The notes under the pieces were generated by a model. That model had not been told where the DNA came from and made no database searches. It saw nothing but the letters and a program-made list of their open reading frames with translations. From contig JANJXV010000043.1 in assembly GCA_024803745.1 (NCBI GenBank), forward strand, positions 2,081,501 through 2,145,500: 64,000 nt of DNA. The letters run 5' to 3'. The translations under genes and the position numbers were made by a program. The stretch comes from Megascapheus bottae. Its lineage: Eukaryota; Chordata; Mammalia; Rodentia; Geomyidae. Positions 23,429-37,075 of the stretch are shown piece after piece. How positions within the stretch are numbered: the first letter of the stretch is position 1; every line of letters starts with the position of its first letter.

Positions 23429-26400
23429 CAAATCTTAAACCTAGCCCTAGTCCTAACCCTAAACATAAACCTGCCCATAACCCTAATCCTAACCAACACC
23501 GTAAGGGTCCCTAAACCTAACCCTAACCGTTAACCCAAACCCTAACCCTAACCATAAATGTAACCCTAAACTTAACCCTAACCCTCACCCTCACAGTAAC
23601 CCTCACCCTAATTCTGACATTAACAATAAACCTAACCCCAATCCTAACCCTTAACCTCACACTCACCCTCATCCTGAACATAAACTAACCCTAACTGTAA
23701 ACATAATCCTAACCCTTACCCTAACCCAAACCCTAAACCTCACCCTCACCCTAACCCTAACACTAACCCTCACCCATCCCTCACTTTATCCCTAAACCTA
23801 ACCCTAATCATAACCCTCATATTCACCCTCAACCTAACCCTAACCTTCACTCTCACCCTCACACTCTCGATAACACTTACTCTAACCATAACACAAACCC
23901 TAACCCTAACACTAAACCTAAACCTAACACTAACCCTATCCCTAATCCAAACCTTAACCCTAACCCTAACGCAAAACCTAACCCTAAGCCTAACCCTGAA
24001 CCTCAACCTCATCCTAAACCTAACCCTAACCCTAACCTTAACACTAACACTCACCCTCATCCTAACCCTCACCCTCAACCTCACCCTAACCCCAAACCTA
24101 ACCCTAACACTAACAGAAAACCAAACCCTAACCCCAAATCGAACCCTAACCTTAACCCTCACCAAACCATAATCCTAACCCTAACCCTGACCCTAACACT
24201 AACCCTAACCCTTACCCTCAATCTCACTCTAACACTAACCATAACCGTAAGGCTAACCCAAACCTCACCCTCACCCTTACCCTAACCATCACCCTCAACC
24301 TCAACCTCACTGTAACCCTAACCCTAACCCTAATCCAAACCCTAACCCTAACACTAAACCTAACCCTAACCCTAACCCTAACCGAAAACCTTAACTCTTA
24401 CCCTCACCCTAACCCTAACCCTCAACTTCACCCTCACGCTCATCGTAACCCTAACCCTAAACTTAACCCTAACCATAACCCTCACTCACCCTTACCCTCA
24501 CCCTCACTCTAAACCTCACTCTCACCCTAACCTTAACACTATCGCTAACCCTAACCCTAAAGCAAATCCTAACCCTCATCCTAATGATAATCCTAACCCA
24601 CACCCTAACCCTCACTCTCATTCTCACCCTAACCCTAACCCTAACCCAAACCCTATGCCTCACCCTAACTCTAACCCTAACCTGAAGCCTCAACCTAACC
24701 CTAACCCTCACCCTTATCCTAACCCTAACCCAAACCCTAACCCTTAGCCTAACCCTAACCCTAACTCTCACCGTAAACCTAACTCTAACCCTCACCCTAA
24801 CCCTAACACTCACCCTCACACTCACCCTAACCCTAACCCTCACCCTAACACTAACCCTAACCCAAACCTTAACCCTTAGCCTAAACCTAACACTAACTCT
24901 CAGCCTCACCCTCACCCTAACCCTAACCCTCACCCTATCCCTCACTCTCAACCTCACCCTAAACTCAAACCTAACCCTAACATTAAACCAAACCCTAACC
25001 TTAACTCAAAACCTAACCCTAACTCTAACCAAAACCCTAATCCTACCCTAACCTAGACCCGATCCTTAACCCTAACCCTTACCCTCAACCTAACCCTCAC
25101 CCTAACCCTAACCATAACCGTAACCCTAACCCACAACCTCACTCTCACATAACCCTAAACGTCACCCTCATCCTCACCCTCACTGTAACCCTAACCCTCA
25201 TCCTAAACCTTTCCCTAACCCTCACCCTAACATTAATGCTCACCCTAACCCTAACCCAAACTGTAACCCTTACCCTAACCCTAACCCTCATTCTCACCCT
25301 CACCCTCACCCTAAACCTAATGCTAACCCTAATCCTAACCCTAACCCTAACACTCACCCTCATCATAACCCTCACCCTCAACCTCATCCTAACCCCAAAC
25401 CTAACCCTATCCCTAACCCTAAAACAAAACCTAATCCTAACTCGAACCCTAAAACTAACCCTCAACCAAACCCTAATCCTAAACCTAACCCTGACTCTAA
25501 CCCTAACCCTAATCCTTACCCTCAAACTAACCCTCACTCTAACCTTAAACATAACCATAACCCTAACCCACAACATTACCCTCTCCATAATCCTAAACGT
25601 CACCCTCACCCTCAACCTCACTATAACCCTAACCCTACCTATAATCTAAACCTAAACCAAAACCTAACCCTAACTCGAACCCTAACCCTAACCCTCACCC
25701 AAACCATAATCCTAACTCGAACCCTGACCCTAACCCTCAAACTAAACCTAATCCTAACCCTAAACCTATCCCTAACCCAAATCCTAACCATTACCTAAAC
25801 CTATCCCTAACCCTCACCCTCACCTTCACCCTCACTCTCAACCTAACCCTCACCCTAACCCTAACCCTCACACTCACCGTAACCCTCACTCTAACCCTAA
25901 CCTTAACATTTACCCTAACCCTCACACTCAAGCCTCACCCTCACCCTCACCCTAACTCTCACTCTCACCGAAACCGAAACCTAACCCTAACCCTAACCCA
26001 AATCCTAACTCTCATTCTAAACATAACCCTAACCCTCACCCTAACCCTCACCCTCATTCTCATCCTAACCCTAACACTAACCCTAACTCTAACCCTAACC
26101 CAAATCCTAAGACTTACCCTAACCCTAACTCTAACCCTAATCCTTACCCTAACCCTAACACTAACCCATACCCTAACCCTCACCCTAACCCTATCCCTAA
26201 CCCAAATCTTAACCTTAACCCTAACCCTAACCCAAAGCCTAAACCTAGCCTTAGCCCTAACCCTAAACATAACCCTAACTCTAACCCTAATCCTAACCCT
26301 AACCGTAATGGTCCCTAAACCTAACCCTAACCGTTAACCCAAACCCTAATATTAACCTTAAACCTAACCCTAACCCTAACCCTAACCCTCACACTCACCG

Positions 26401-26714
26401 TAACACTCACCGTAACACTGACCCTAAGCCTAAACCAAATCCTAAATTTCACCCTAACCATAACCCTAAACCTCACCCTAACCTTCACCCGCAACATCAC
26501 CCTAAACCTAAACCTAACTCTTACCCTAACAGAAACCCTAAACCTTACCCTAAACCTAACACTGACCCTAACCCTAACCCAAACCCTAACCCTTACACGA
26601 ACCCTAACCCTAAAACTCACACTCACCCTCACCTTCACCTAACCCTAATCCTAACCCTAACCCTAATCAGCACACTCACCTTCACCCTAACCCTAAACCT
26701 CACCCTAACCCTAA

Positions 26715-26729
26715 CCCCCCAAAAAATTT
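26715..26729. repeat. C6A6TTT homopolymer block
   Basis: Six C then six A then TTT, inside the array, about 20 bp before an ATTCAAATCC/CCTAGG block. Homopolymers of this length on both bases are rare elsewhere in the window. Confidence 0.7.
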
Positions 26730-26820
26730 AACCCTAACCCTCACATTATTCAAATCCTAAACCTAGGCCTAGGCCTAATCCTAAACATAACCGTAACCCT
26801 AACGCTAATCCTAACCTAAC

Positions 26821-26957
26821 CGTAAAGGTTCCTAAACCTAACCCTTACCATTAACACAAACCCTAACCATAACCATAAATGTCACCCTAACCATAACCTT
26901 ACACAGAATCTCTACCTCCTAACCCAAACCCTAACCCTAACCTTAAGGGTCCCTAAA
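26821..26957. repeat. Double punctuation cassette 2
   Basis: CGTAAAGGTTCCTAAACC at 26821 and CTTAAGGGTCCCTAAACC at 26942, 121 bp apart, with CCATTAACAC and CTACCTCCTAACCC variants between. The CTAG block at about 26755-26775 is unusual in reading CCTAGGCCTAGGCCTAA. Confidence 0.75.
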
Positions 26958-28061
26958 CCTAACCCTAACCCTAACCTTCTCCCTAACCCTATCCTAAACC
27001 CTAACCCTTACCTAGCACTTACTCTCACCCTCACCCTCACCCTCACCCTAACGCTAACCCTCACACTAACCCAAACCCTCACTCTAACCCTAACCCTAAC
27101 CTTAAACCTCACAATCACCTCAACCTAACCCTCACTCTAACTCTCATCATCACCCTAATCCTAACCATAACCCTAAAACTCAACCTCACCCTAACCCTAA
27201 CGCTAACCTTACCCTTACCCTAAACCTCACCCTAACCCTCACCCAAACCCTCACCCTAACGTAAACCTAACCCTCACCCAAAACCTAAGCCTAAGCCTAA
27301 CCTTAACCCGCACCCTAACCCTCTCCTTAACCCTAACACTAATCCTAACCCTAAATGTAACCCTAAACCTAACACTCAACCTAATCCTAAACATAACCCT
27401 AACCCTAACTCTAACTCTAAACCTCACCCTGACCTAACCCTAACCCTAACGTTAACCCAAAACCTAACCCTCTCACTAACCCTAACCCTAACCCTCACAC
27501 AAACCCAAACCCTAACCCCCACCTAACCCTAAGCCTAACCCTAAAGCTCACCCTAAGCCTCACCCTAACCCTAATCCTAATCCTAAATCGAAATGTAACC
27601 CTAACCCTCATCCTAACCCTATACATAACCCTAAGCCTAATCCTCATCCTAAACCTCACCCTGACACTAACCCTAACCCTGACATAAACCTAACCCAAAC
27701 CCTAACCCTCACACTAACCCTAACCCTAACCCTAACTCTAAAACTCACTCTAACCCTCATGCTAACCCTAACCCTAATCCTAACCCTAACCCTAACCCTG
27801 TCCCTCTCCCTAACCCTCACCCTAACCCTAATGCAAACCCTCACCCTCACCGTCAACCTAACCCACACTGTCACCCTCACCGTAACCCAAACCCTAACCC
27901 TCACCCTAACCATAAACTTCACCCTCACCCTAATCCTCAACCTCACCCTCACCTTCACCCTAAAACTAACCCTAAACCTCAACCTAACCCTCACTCTAAC
28001 CCTCACCCTCACCTTAATCCTCAACCTAACCCTAAAATTCAACCTCACCCTAACCCTAAAC

Positions 28062-28094
28062 TAAACCTCACCTAAACCTCACCTAAACCTCACC
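28062..28094. repeat. Three 11-bp tandem units
   Basis: TAAACCTCACC repeated three times in a row. The 11-bp period breaks the hexamer register that the surrounding array keeps. Confidence 0.85.
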
Positions 28095-28824
28095 CTAACC
28101 CTAACCCACAACCTAACACTAAACCTAACCCTCACCCAAAAACTAACCTAACTCTAACACTAACACTAACCATAACCCTAAACCTAACCTTAACCCTCAA
28201 CCTAACCCTCACCCTCACCCTCACCCTCAACCTCACCCTAACCCCAAACCTAACCTTAACCCTAACCCTAAACCAAACCCTAACAATAAACCTAACCCTA
28301 AAATTAACCATCACCCAAACCCTAATCCTCACCCTAAACCTAACCCTAACCCTAAACCTTACCCTAACCCTAAACCTAACCCTTACCCTCAACCTAACCT
28401 TCAACCTAACCCTCACCCTAACCATAAACGTAATCCTACCCTTCATCCTCAACCTCACCCTAACCCTAACCTTCACCCTCACCCTCAGCGTGACCCTAAT
28501 CCTAATCCTAACCCTTACCCTAACCCTAAAACTAAATCGAACCCTAACCCTAACCATAATCCTCAAACTCACCCTAACCCTCACTCTAAACCTAACCTTC
28601 ACCATCACCCTCACCCTCACCCTCACCCTAACCCTCACGCTCACCCTAAACCTAAACCTAAACCTAACACTAACCCTCACCATAAACCTCACCATAAACC
28701 TCACTGTAACGCTAACACTAACCCAAACCTTAACCCTATCCCTAACCCTAACCCCAATCCTAAACCTAGCTCTAGCCCTAACCCTAAAAAAAACCCTAAC
28801 CCTAACCCTAATCCAAACCCTAAC

Positions 28825-28949
28825 CACAAGGGTCGCTAAACCTAACCCTAACAGTTAAACCAAACCCTATCCCTAAGCATAAACATAACCCTAAACATAA
28901 TCCCTAAATCCTAACCCAGAGTCTAACCCTAACATTAAGAATCCCTAAA
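28825..28949. repeat. Double punctuation cassette 3
   Basis: CACAAGGGTCGCTAAACC at 28825 and ATTAAGAATCCCTAAA at 28934, 109 bp apart, with CAGTTAAACC and AATCCCTAAATCCTAACCC between. The second site has lost the AGGG core. Confidence 0.65.
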
Positions 28950-30863
28950 ACTAACCGTAAACCTAAACCTCACCCTAATGCTAACCCTAACCTTCAACCC
29001 CAACCTCAGCCTAACCCTAACCCTCACCCTCACCCAAACACTCACCCTAAGCATAACCCTTAACCTAACCCTAAAACTAACCCCAACCCTCAGCATAACA
29101 GTCACCCTAACCCTAACCCTAAACATAACCATAACCCTAACCCTCAACCTCAACCTCACCCTAAACCGAAACCTAAACGTAAACCTAACCATAACCCTAA
29201 CCCTCACCGTAACCCTCACCTTAACCCTAACCCTAACCCTAAACCAAATCCTAACCCTCAACCTAACCATAACCCAAATCCTAACACATACCCTAAACCT
29301 CACCCTAACCTTAACCCTAAACCTAACACAAACCCTCACCCTAATCCTAACATTAAACCTCACCCTAAACCTCACCCTCACCCTCACCCTAACCCTCACC
29401 CTCACACTAACCCTAACCCTCAAGCAAACCATAACAATAACCCTAACCCTCACCCTAATTCTGAATCTAATCCTAACCCTCACCCTGATGCTAACACTAA
29501 ACCTAAACCTCAACCTCACCCTAACCTTAACCCTAACACTAAACCTCATCCTAACCCAAAGCGTAACCCTAAACCTAAACCACACCCTAAACCTCATCCT
29601 AAAACTAACCCTAACTCTAACCCTCATCCTCAACCTAACCTTCAAACTCACCCTCACCCTAACCCCCAACCTAACCCTAACCCTAACCCTAAACCAAACC
29701 CTAACCTCAACAATAACCCTAACCATCACTCAAACCCTAATCCTAACCCTAACCCTTACCCTAACGCTAACCATTACACTAAACCTAACCCTCACCCTAA
29801 CCCTAACTGTAACTCTAACCCTAACCCTAACACTAACCCTCACCCTAAGCCTAAACATAACCCAAACACTAAAACTAACCCTAACACTGACCCTCACCAT
29901 AACCCTCACTGTAATGCTAACCAAAACCCTAACCGTAACCCTCATCCTCACCCTCAACCTAAACCCCCTCAACCTAAACCGAAGCTTAACCCTAACTCTC
30001 ACCCTCACTCTAACCTTCACCCTAACCATGACCTTAACCCTAAACCAAATCTTAAATCTCACCCTAACCATAAACCTAACCTCACCCTAACACTCACCCT
30101 CAACCTCACCCTAAACCTATCCCTAACCCTAACCCTAACCCAAACCCTAAACCTTACAGTAAACCTAACCCTAGCCCTAACACTAACCCTCACCCTAACT
30201 CTCACCCTAACCCTTGCCTTAACCATAACCCTAACCCTAACTCTTACCTTAAACCTAACCCTATCCCTATCCCAAACCCTAACCCTAACCCTAACAATAA
30301 CCCTAACCCTAAACCTCACCCTCAACCTATCGCTAACCCTAAGGCTAAACTAACCCTCACCCTCACCCTAACCCTCACCCTCACCCTGACCCCAAACCTA
30401 AACCTAACCCTAAACCAAACCCTATCCCTAACACTAACACTAATCCTCAAACAAAACCTAACCCAAACCCTAAGCCTAACCTTAAGGGTCCCTAAACCTA
30501 ACCCTAACCCTAACTCTCAACCTAACCCTAACCCTAACCCTCAACCTCATCCTCACACTAACCCTAAACTTCACCCTCACCCTCACCCTCATCGTAACCC
30601 TAAACCTATTCATAACCCTTACCCTAACCCTAAAACTAAATCGAACCCTAACCCTCAAACTCACCCTATCCCTCACTCTAAACCTAACCCTAACGCTAAC
30701 CCTCACCCTTAACCTCACCCTAACCCTCACCATATCCCTCACCGTAACGCTAACCCTAACCCAAACCTTAACCCTAACCCTAACCCTAACCCAAATCCTA
30801 AACCTAGCCCAAACCCTAACCCTAAACAAAACACTAACACTAACCCTAATCCAAACCCTAACC

Positions 30864-31086
30864 ATAAGGGTCCCTAAATCTAACCCTACCAGTTAACCCA
30901 AGCCCTAACCCTAAACATAACCGTAACCATAGCCCTAATCCGAACCTAAATGTAAGCATCCCTAACCCTAACCCTAACCGCTAACCAAACCCTAACCCGA
31001 ACCATAAACCTAACCCTAAAACTAACCCTAAACATAACCCCTAACTCCTAACCCAAACCCTAACCCTAACCTTAAGGTTCCCTAAA
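30864..31086. repeat. Triple punctuation cassette
   Basis: Sites at 30864 (ATAAGGGTCCCTAAAT), 30951 (TGTAAGCATCCCTAACC) and 31071 (CTTAAGGTTCCCTAAACC). The last two are about 120 bp apart with ACATAACCCCTAACTCC between them, as in the double cassettes. The first pair, 87 bp apart, looks like an extra partial copy. Confidence 0.65.
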
Positions 31087-31235
31087 CCTGACCCTAATCC
31101 TAACCCTCACCCTAACCCTCAACCTAACCCTAACCGTAACCCTCAAACTAACCCTCACCTTTACCCTAACCCTCAACATAAGACAAAACATACCCCTAAC
31201 CCTAAAACTAACCCTAACACTAACCCTCACCATAA

Positions 31236-31705
31236 CCCTCAACCTAACCCTAATCCTAAACCCAACACTCATCCTCACCCTCAACCTAAACCGAACCAAA
31301 AACCTAACCCTAACTCTAAACCTCACCCTCACCGTAGCCCTCACACTAACCCTGATCCTAACTCTAAACCAAATCTTAAATCTCAACCTAACCATAACCC
31401 TAACCCTCACCCTCACCCTCACCCTCAACCTCAACTTAACCATAACCCTAACCCAAACCCTAACCCTCAACCTAACCCTAATCCTAAACCTAACACTCAT
31501 CCTCACTCTCAACCTAAACCGAACCAAAACCCTAACCCTAACTCTAAACCTCACCCTCACCATAGCCCTCACACTAACCCTGACCCTAACTCTAAACCAA
31601 ATCTTAAATCTCAACCTAACCATAACCCTAACCCTCACCCTAACCCTCACCCTCACCCTCAACCTCACCTTAACCCTAACCCTAACCCAAACCCTAAACC
31701 TCACC
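31236..31705. repeat. Tandem duplication of 228 bp
   Basis: The segment 31236-31463 is repeated from 31464 with few changes. Both copies carry CCGAACCAAAA, CCCTCACACTAACCCTGA and AAACCAAATCTTAAATC in the same order. 228 is 38 hexamers, so the register is kept. The second copy has a small extra insertion near its end. Confidence 0.85.
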
Positions 31706-33580
31706 CTAACACTAATACTAACCCTCACCCTAACCCTCACCCTAACCCTTACCCTAACCTTAACACTAACCCTAACCCTAAACCTCACTCTAATCTTAAT
31801 CCCAACCCTATCCCTAACCCAAACCCTAAACCTAACCCTAAATCTAACCCAGCCTTAACCCTCACCCTCACCCTATCGCTAACCCTAACCCTAAACCTAC
31901 CCTCACTGAAACAGTAACCCTCACCCTCACCCTAAGCCCAAACCTAAACCTTATCCTAAACCAAACCCTAACCCTAACACTAACACTTCACGCAAACCCT
32001 AATCCTAACCCTAACACTTACCCTAACCCTAACACTTACCCTCAACCTAACCCTCAACCTAACCCTACCCACAAACGTAACCCTAACCCTCAACCTCACC
32101 CTCAACCTAACCCTACACTTCACCCTCACCCTCACTGTAACCCAAACCCTAAACCTAACCCAAACCCTAACCCTAAAACTAAACCTAACCCTAACCTTAA
32201 CCCTAACCCTAACCCAAACACTAACCCTTACCCTAACCCTAACCCTCACCCTCTCACTCACCCTCATCCTCACCCTCACCCTCACCCTAAACCTAACGCT
32301 AACCCTCACACTCACTGTAACCCTCACTCTAACCATAAACCTAACCCTAACCATAACCCTCACCCTCACTCTCACCTTCACCTTAACCCTCACTCTCACC
32401 CTAACCTTAATCCTAATCCTAATCCTAACCCTAACACTAACCCTCAACCTAACCCTTAACCCAACCCTCACCCTAACCCTAACCAAACCTTAATCCTAAG
32501 CCTAAACCTAGCCCTAGCCCAAACCCTAAACAAAACCCTAACCCTAATCCTAATCCTAATCCTAACTCTAACCTTAAGAATCCCTAAACCTAACACTAAT
32601 CGTTACACCAAAACCTAATATTAACCTTAAACGTAACCCTAACCCTAACCCTAACCCTAACCCTCACCCTAACGCTAACCCTAACCCTAGCACTAACCCT
32701 CAACCTAACCCTTACCCTAACCATTACCCTAACCGTAACCCTAACCCTCAACCTAACCCTCACTCTTACCTTAACCCTCACCCTATCCATAACCCAAACC
32801 CTAAACCTAACCCTAACCCTAAAACTCACCCTCACCCTCACCCTATCGCTTACCCTAACCCTCACTCTCACACTAACCCTAACCCTCACCCCCACCCTAA
32901 CCCCAAACCTAACCCTAACCCTAAACCAAACCCTAACCCTAACCCTAACACTAACACCTCACGCAAAACCTAATCCTAACCCTAACCTTTACCCTAACCC
33001 CAACCCTTACCCTCAACCTAACCCTCACCCTAACCCTAACCATAAACATAACCCTAACGTCAACCTCACCCTCAACCTAATCCTAACCTTCACCCTCACC
33101 TCACCCTCATCGTAACCCAAACCTAACTCTAACTCAAACACTAACCCTAACACTAACCCTAAACCTAACCCTAACCCAAACAGTAACCCTTACCCTAACC
33201 CTAAACCTCACCCTCACCCTAACAATAACCCTGACCCTGACACTCACTGTAACCCTCACTCTAACCATAAACATAACCCTAACAGTAACCCTCACCCTCA
33301 CTCTCACCCTAACCCTCACTCTCACCCTAACCTTAATCATAATCCTAACCCTAACCCTAACCCTAACCCTCACCATAACCCTAAACGTCACCCTCACCCT
33401 CACCCTCACTGTAACTCTAACCCTATTCCTAACCCAAATCCTAACCCTTACCCTAAACCTAACCCTAACCCTCACCCTCAACTTCACCTTTACCCTCATC
33501 CTAACCCTAACCCTCACACTCACATTAACCCTCACTCTAACCCTAAACTTGACCCAAACCCTAACCCTCACACTCAAGCC

Positions 33581-33634
33581 TCACTCTCACCCTAACCCTC
33601 ACTCTCACCCTAACCCTCACTCTCACCCTAACCC
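33581..33634. repeat. Three perfect 18-bp tandem units
   Basis: TCACTCTCACCCTAACCC occurs three times with no mismatch. This is a recent local amplification. Confidence 0.9.
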
Positions 33635-33897
33635 GAAACGGAACCCTAACCCTAACCCTAACACAAATCCTAACCCTCATTCTAAAGATAACCCTAAACT
33701 TCACCCTAACCCTCACCCTCATTCTCATCGTAACCCTAACCCTAACCCTAACTCTAACCCTAACCCAAACCCTAAGCCTCAATGTAACCCTAACCCTAAC
33801 CCTATCGCTAACCCTAACCCTAAATCTAATCCAAACCCAAAGCATAACCCTAACTCTAACCCTAATCCTCAACCAATCCCTAACCCTAACCCTAACC

Positions 33898-34411
33898 GTA
33901 ATGCTAACTCTCACCCTAAATTTCACTCTAACCCTAACACTAACCGTATTCCTAACCCTAACGCTCACACTCACCCTCATCCTAACACTAAACGTAACCT
34001 TCCCCTCATCATCACCCTTACCCTAACCCTAACCCTAACCCCAACCTAAACCCTAACCCTAACACTAACACTATCCTTAACCCTAACCCTAACACTAACC
34101 CAAACCCTAACCCTAACCCTAACCCCAACCCAAATCCTAATTCTAACCCTAACCGTAATGCTAACTCTCACCCTAAATTTCACTCTAACCCTAACACTAA
34201 CCATAATCCTCACCCTAACCCTCACACTCACCCTCATTCTAACACTAAACCTAACCTTCCCCTCACCATCACCCTAACCCTAACACTAACCCTAACCTAA
34301 ACCCTAACCCTAACACTAACACTAACCTTAACCCTAACCCTAACCCTAACCCAAACCCTTACCCTAACCCTAACCCCAAACCAAACCCTAATCCTAACAT
34401 TAAACATAACC
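33898..34411. repeat. Tandem duplication of about 257 bp
   Basis: GTAATGCTAACTCTCACCC followed by TAAATTTCACTC starts at 33898 and again at 34155. Downstream, both copies carry CACTAAAC(G/C)TAACC, CTTCCCCTCA and CCTAAACCCTAACCC. 257 is not a multiple of six, so small indels occurred. A more diverged third copy of the same block starts near 38697. The right edge is approximate. Confidence 0.75.
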
Positions 34412-34511
34412 CTAACCGTAACTCTAACTCTAACCCTAACGCAAATCGTAAACCTAGCCCTAGCCCAAACCCTAAACATAACCCTAAACCTATACCTAAT
34501 CCTAACCCTTA

Positions 34512-34648
34512 CCGTAAAGGTCCCTAAACCTAACCCTAACCCTTAACCCACACCCTACCCGTAACCTAAACGTAACCCTATCCGTAACACTAAACATAGC
34601 CGCTAACTCCTAAATCAAACACTATCCCTAAACCTAAGGGTCGCTAAA
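34512..34648. repeat. Double punctuation cassette 4
   Basis: CGTAAAGGTCCCTAAACC at about 34512 and CCTAAGGGTCGCTAAAC at about 34633, 121 bp apart, with CCCTTAACCC and ATAGCCGCTAACTCC between. Confidence 0.7.
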
Positions 34649-35575
34649 CATAACCCTAACCCTCACCCTCACCCCAAACCTCACCCTAACCCTAACCCTA
34701 AAGCTAATCCTCAACCTAACAGAAAACGCAACCCCAACCCTAACGCTAACCCTAAACCCAACCCTCACCCTAAACCTAAACCTCACCCTAACACTACCCT
34801 CACTCTAACCCTCATTCTCATCCTCACCCTCATTGTAACCCTAAACCTAACCCTAACCCTAACCCTAACCCTACACCTAATAGTAACTCTCACTCTAACC
34901 CTAACACTAACCCGCACCATAACCCTAACCCTTACCCTCACCCTAACCCCAAATTTAACCCTAACCCTAACTCTCACCTTAACCCTAAACCTAACCCTAA
35001 ACCTCACCCAAACCCTAAGGGTTCCTAAACCTAACCCTAATCCTAACCCTAACTCTAACTCTAGTCCTAGCCCAAAACCTAACCATAAATCTAACCCAAC
35101 CCTAAAACTAACGCTAACCATGAAGTTAACCCTAACCCTAACGCTAACACTAAGTGTCGTTAACCCTAACCTCAACCCCAACCCTAAACCTAACCTAACA
35201 GTCACCCTAAGCCTATTCCTAACCATAACCCAGTGTAACGCTCATCCTAACCCTAACCATCACCATAACCCTAAAACTAATCCTTACCCTAACCCTCACC
35301 TTCATCCTCACACTAATCCTAACCCTAACCCAAACCCAAACCCTAACCCTCACCCTCACCCTAACCCTAACACTTACCCTAACCCTCACCTTCACCCTCA
35401 CACTCACACTCAACCTAACCCTCACCATAACCCTCACCCTAATCCTAATCCTAACCCAAACCATAACACTAACCCTAACCCTAATCCTAACCCTAAACCT
35501 CACCCAAATCCTAAATCTAGCCATAGACCTAACCCTAAACATAACCCTAACCCTAACCCTAATTCTACCCCTAAC

Positions 35576-35706
35576 CGTAAGAGTTCCTAAACCCGACCCT
35601 AACTCTTTACCCAAATCCTAACCATAAACGTAACCATAACCCTAACCCTAAACATAACCCCTAACTCTTAACCCAAACCCTAACCTAACCCTAAGGGTCC
35701 CGAAAC
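35576..35706. repeat. Double punctuation cassette 5
   Basis: CGTAAGAGTTCCTAAACCC at about 35576 and CCTAAGGGTCCCGAAACC at about 35690, 114 bp apart, with CTCTTTACCC and ACATAACCCCTAACTC between. Confidence 0.7.
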
Positions 35707-35922
35707 CTAACCGTAACCCGAACCCTCACCTTAACCCTAACCCTAACGCTAACCCTAAACCTCACCCTCAACCTCACCCTAACCCTAAACCTAACCCTAA
35801 ACCTAACCCTCACCATAAGTCTAAACCGCACACTCACCTAACAATAAGCCTAAGAGTAACCCTAATCCCGAAGCTAACCCTAACACTAACCCTCACCATA
35901 ATCCTCACCCTCACCCTCACTC

Positions 35923-36174
35923 TAACCCTAACCCTAACTATAAACCTGAACCAAATCCTAACCCTAACCATAACCCTAACCCTAATCCTAACCGTAACCA
36001 TAACCCTAATGCTCACCCTAACACTCACTCTCACCATCACCCGAATACTAACCCTAACCCTAACTATAAACCTGAACCAAATCCTAACCCTAACCATAAC
36101 CCTAACCCTAATCCTAACCGTAACCCTAACCCTAACACTCACCTTAACCCTCACCCTCACCTTAAGCCTCAACC
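35923..36174. repeat. Tandem duplication of 126 bp
   Basis: The block ACTATAAACCTGAACCAAAT and its right-hand flank through CCTAACCGTAACC occur at 35923 and again 126 bp later (36049). 126 is 21 hexamers. The first about 90 bases are nearly identical and the rest diverges. Confidence 0.8.
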
Positions 36175-36938
36175 TCACCATTACCCTCACTCTCACCCTC
36201 ATCCTAACCCTAACATTAAACCTAACACTCACCGTAACACTCACTCTAACCCTAACTGAATCCCTAACCCTAAACCTAAACTTCATCCTAACCATCAGCC
36301 TAACCCTAAACCTAACCCTAACCGTAACCCTCACCCTAACCCCAACTCTCACCCTAAAACCAAACCTAACCCTAACACTAACCCTAACCCAAACCCTAAA
36401 CCTAGCCCAAACTCTAATCCTAACCCTCACCCTAACCCTAACCCAACCATTACCCAAACCCTAACCCTAACATTAAAGCTAAACCTAATCCTAAACTTCA
36501 CCCTAACTGTAACCCTCACCCTAACCCTCACTCTAACCCAAACCCTCACCCTAACCCTAACCCAAACCCTAAAGCACCCACTCACCCTAACCCTAACCCT
36601 AACCCTCACCCTAATATAACGCTCACCCTAGCCCTAACCATCACCCTAACCCTAAACCTAATCCACAACCTAAACCTCAAACTCACCGTCACCCTAATCC
36701 TAAACCTAACCCTAACCCAAACTCTACCCCACAACCTCACCCTAACCTTAACCCTCACCCTCACCCTCACACTCACCCTAACCCTCACCATAACCCTCAC
36801 CCTAACTCTAATCCTAACCCAAACCTTAACACTAACCCTAACCCTAACCCTAATCCTAAACCTAACCCTAATCCTAAACCTAGACCTAGCCCTAACCTTA
36901 AACATAACGCTAACCCTTACTCTAATCCTAACCCTAAC

Positions 36939-37075
36939 CGTAAGGGTTCCTAAAGCTAACCCTAACTCTTAACCCAAACCCTAACCATAAACATAACCCT
37001 AACCCTAACCCTAACCCTAAACATAACCCCTAACTCCTAACCCAAACACTAAACATAACCCTAAGGGTCTCAAAA
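36939..37075. repeat. Double punctuation cassette 6
   Basis: CGTAAGGGTTCCTAAAGC at 36939 and CCTAAGGGTCTCAAAAA at 37060, 121 bp apart, with CTCTTAACCC and ACATAACCCCTAACTCC between. Confidence 0.7.

Noticed and set aside
33581..33634. CRISPR-like direct repeats
   Set aside because: The units are contiguous with no spacers, and the host is a mammal. This is a tandem amplification of array.
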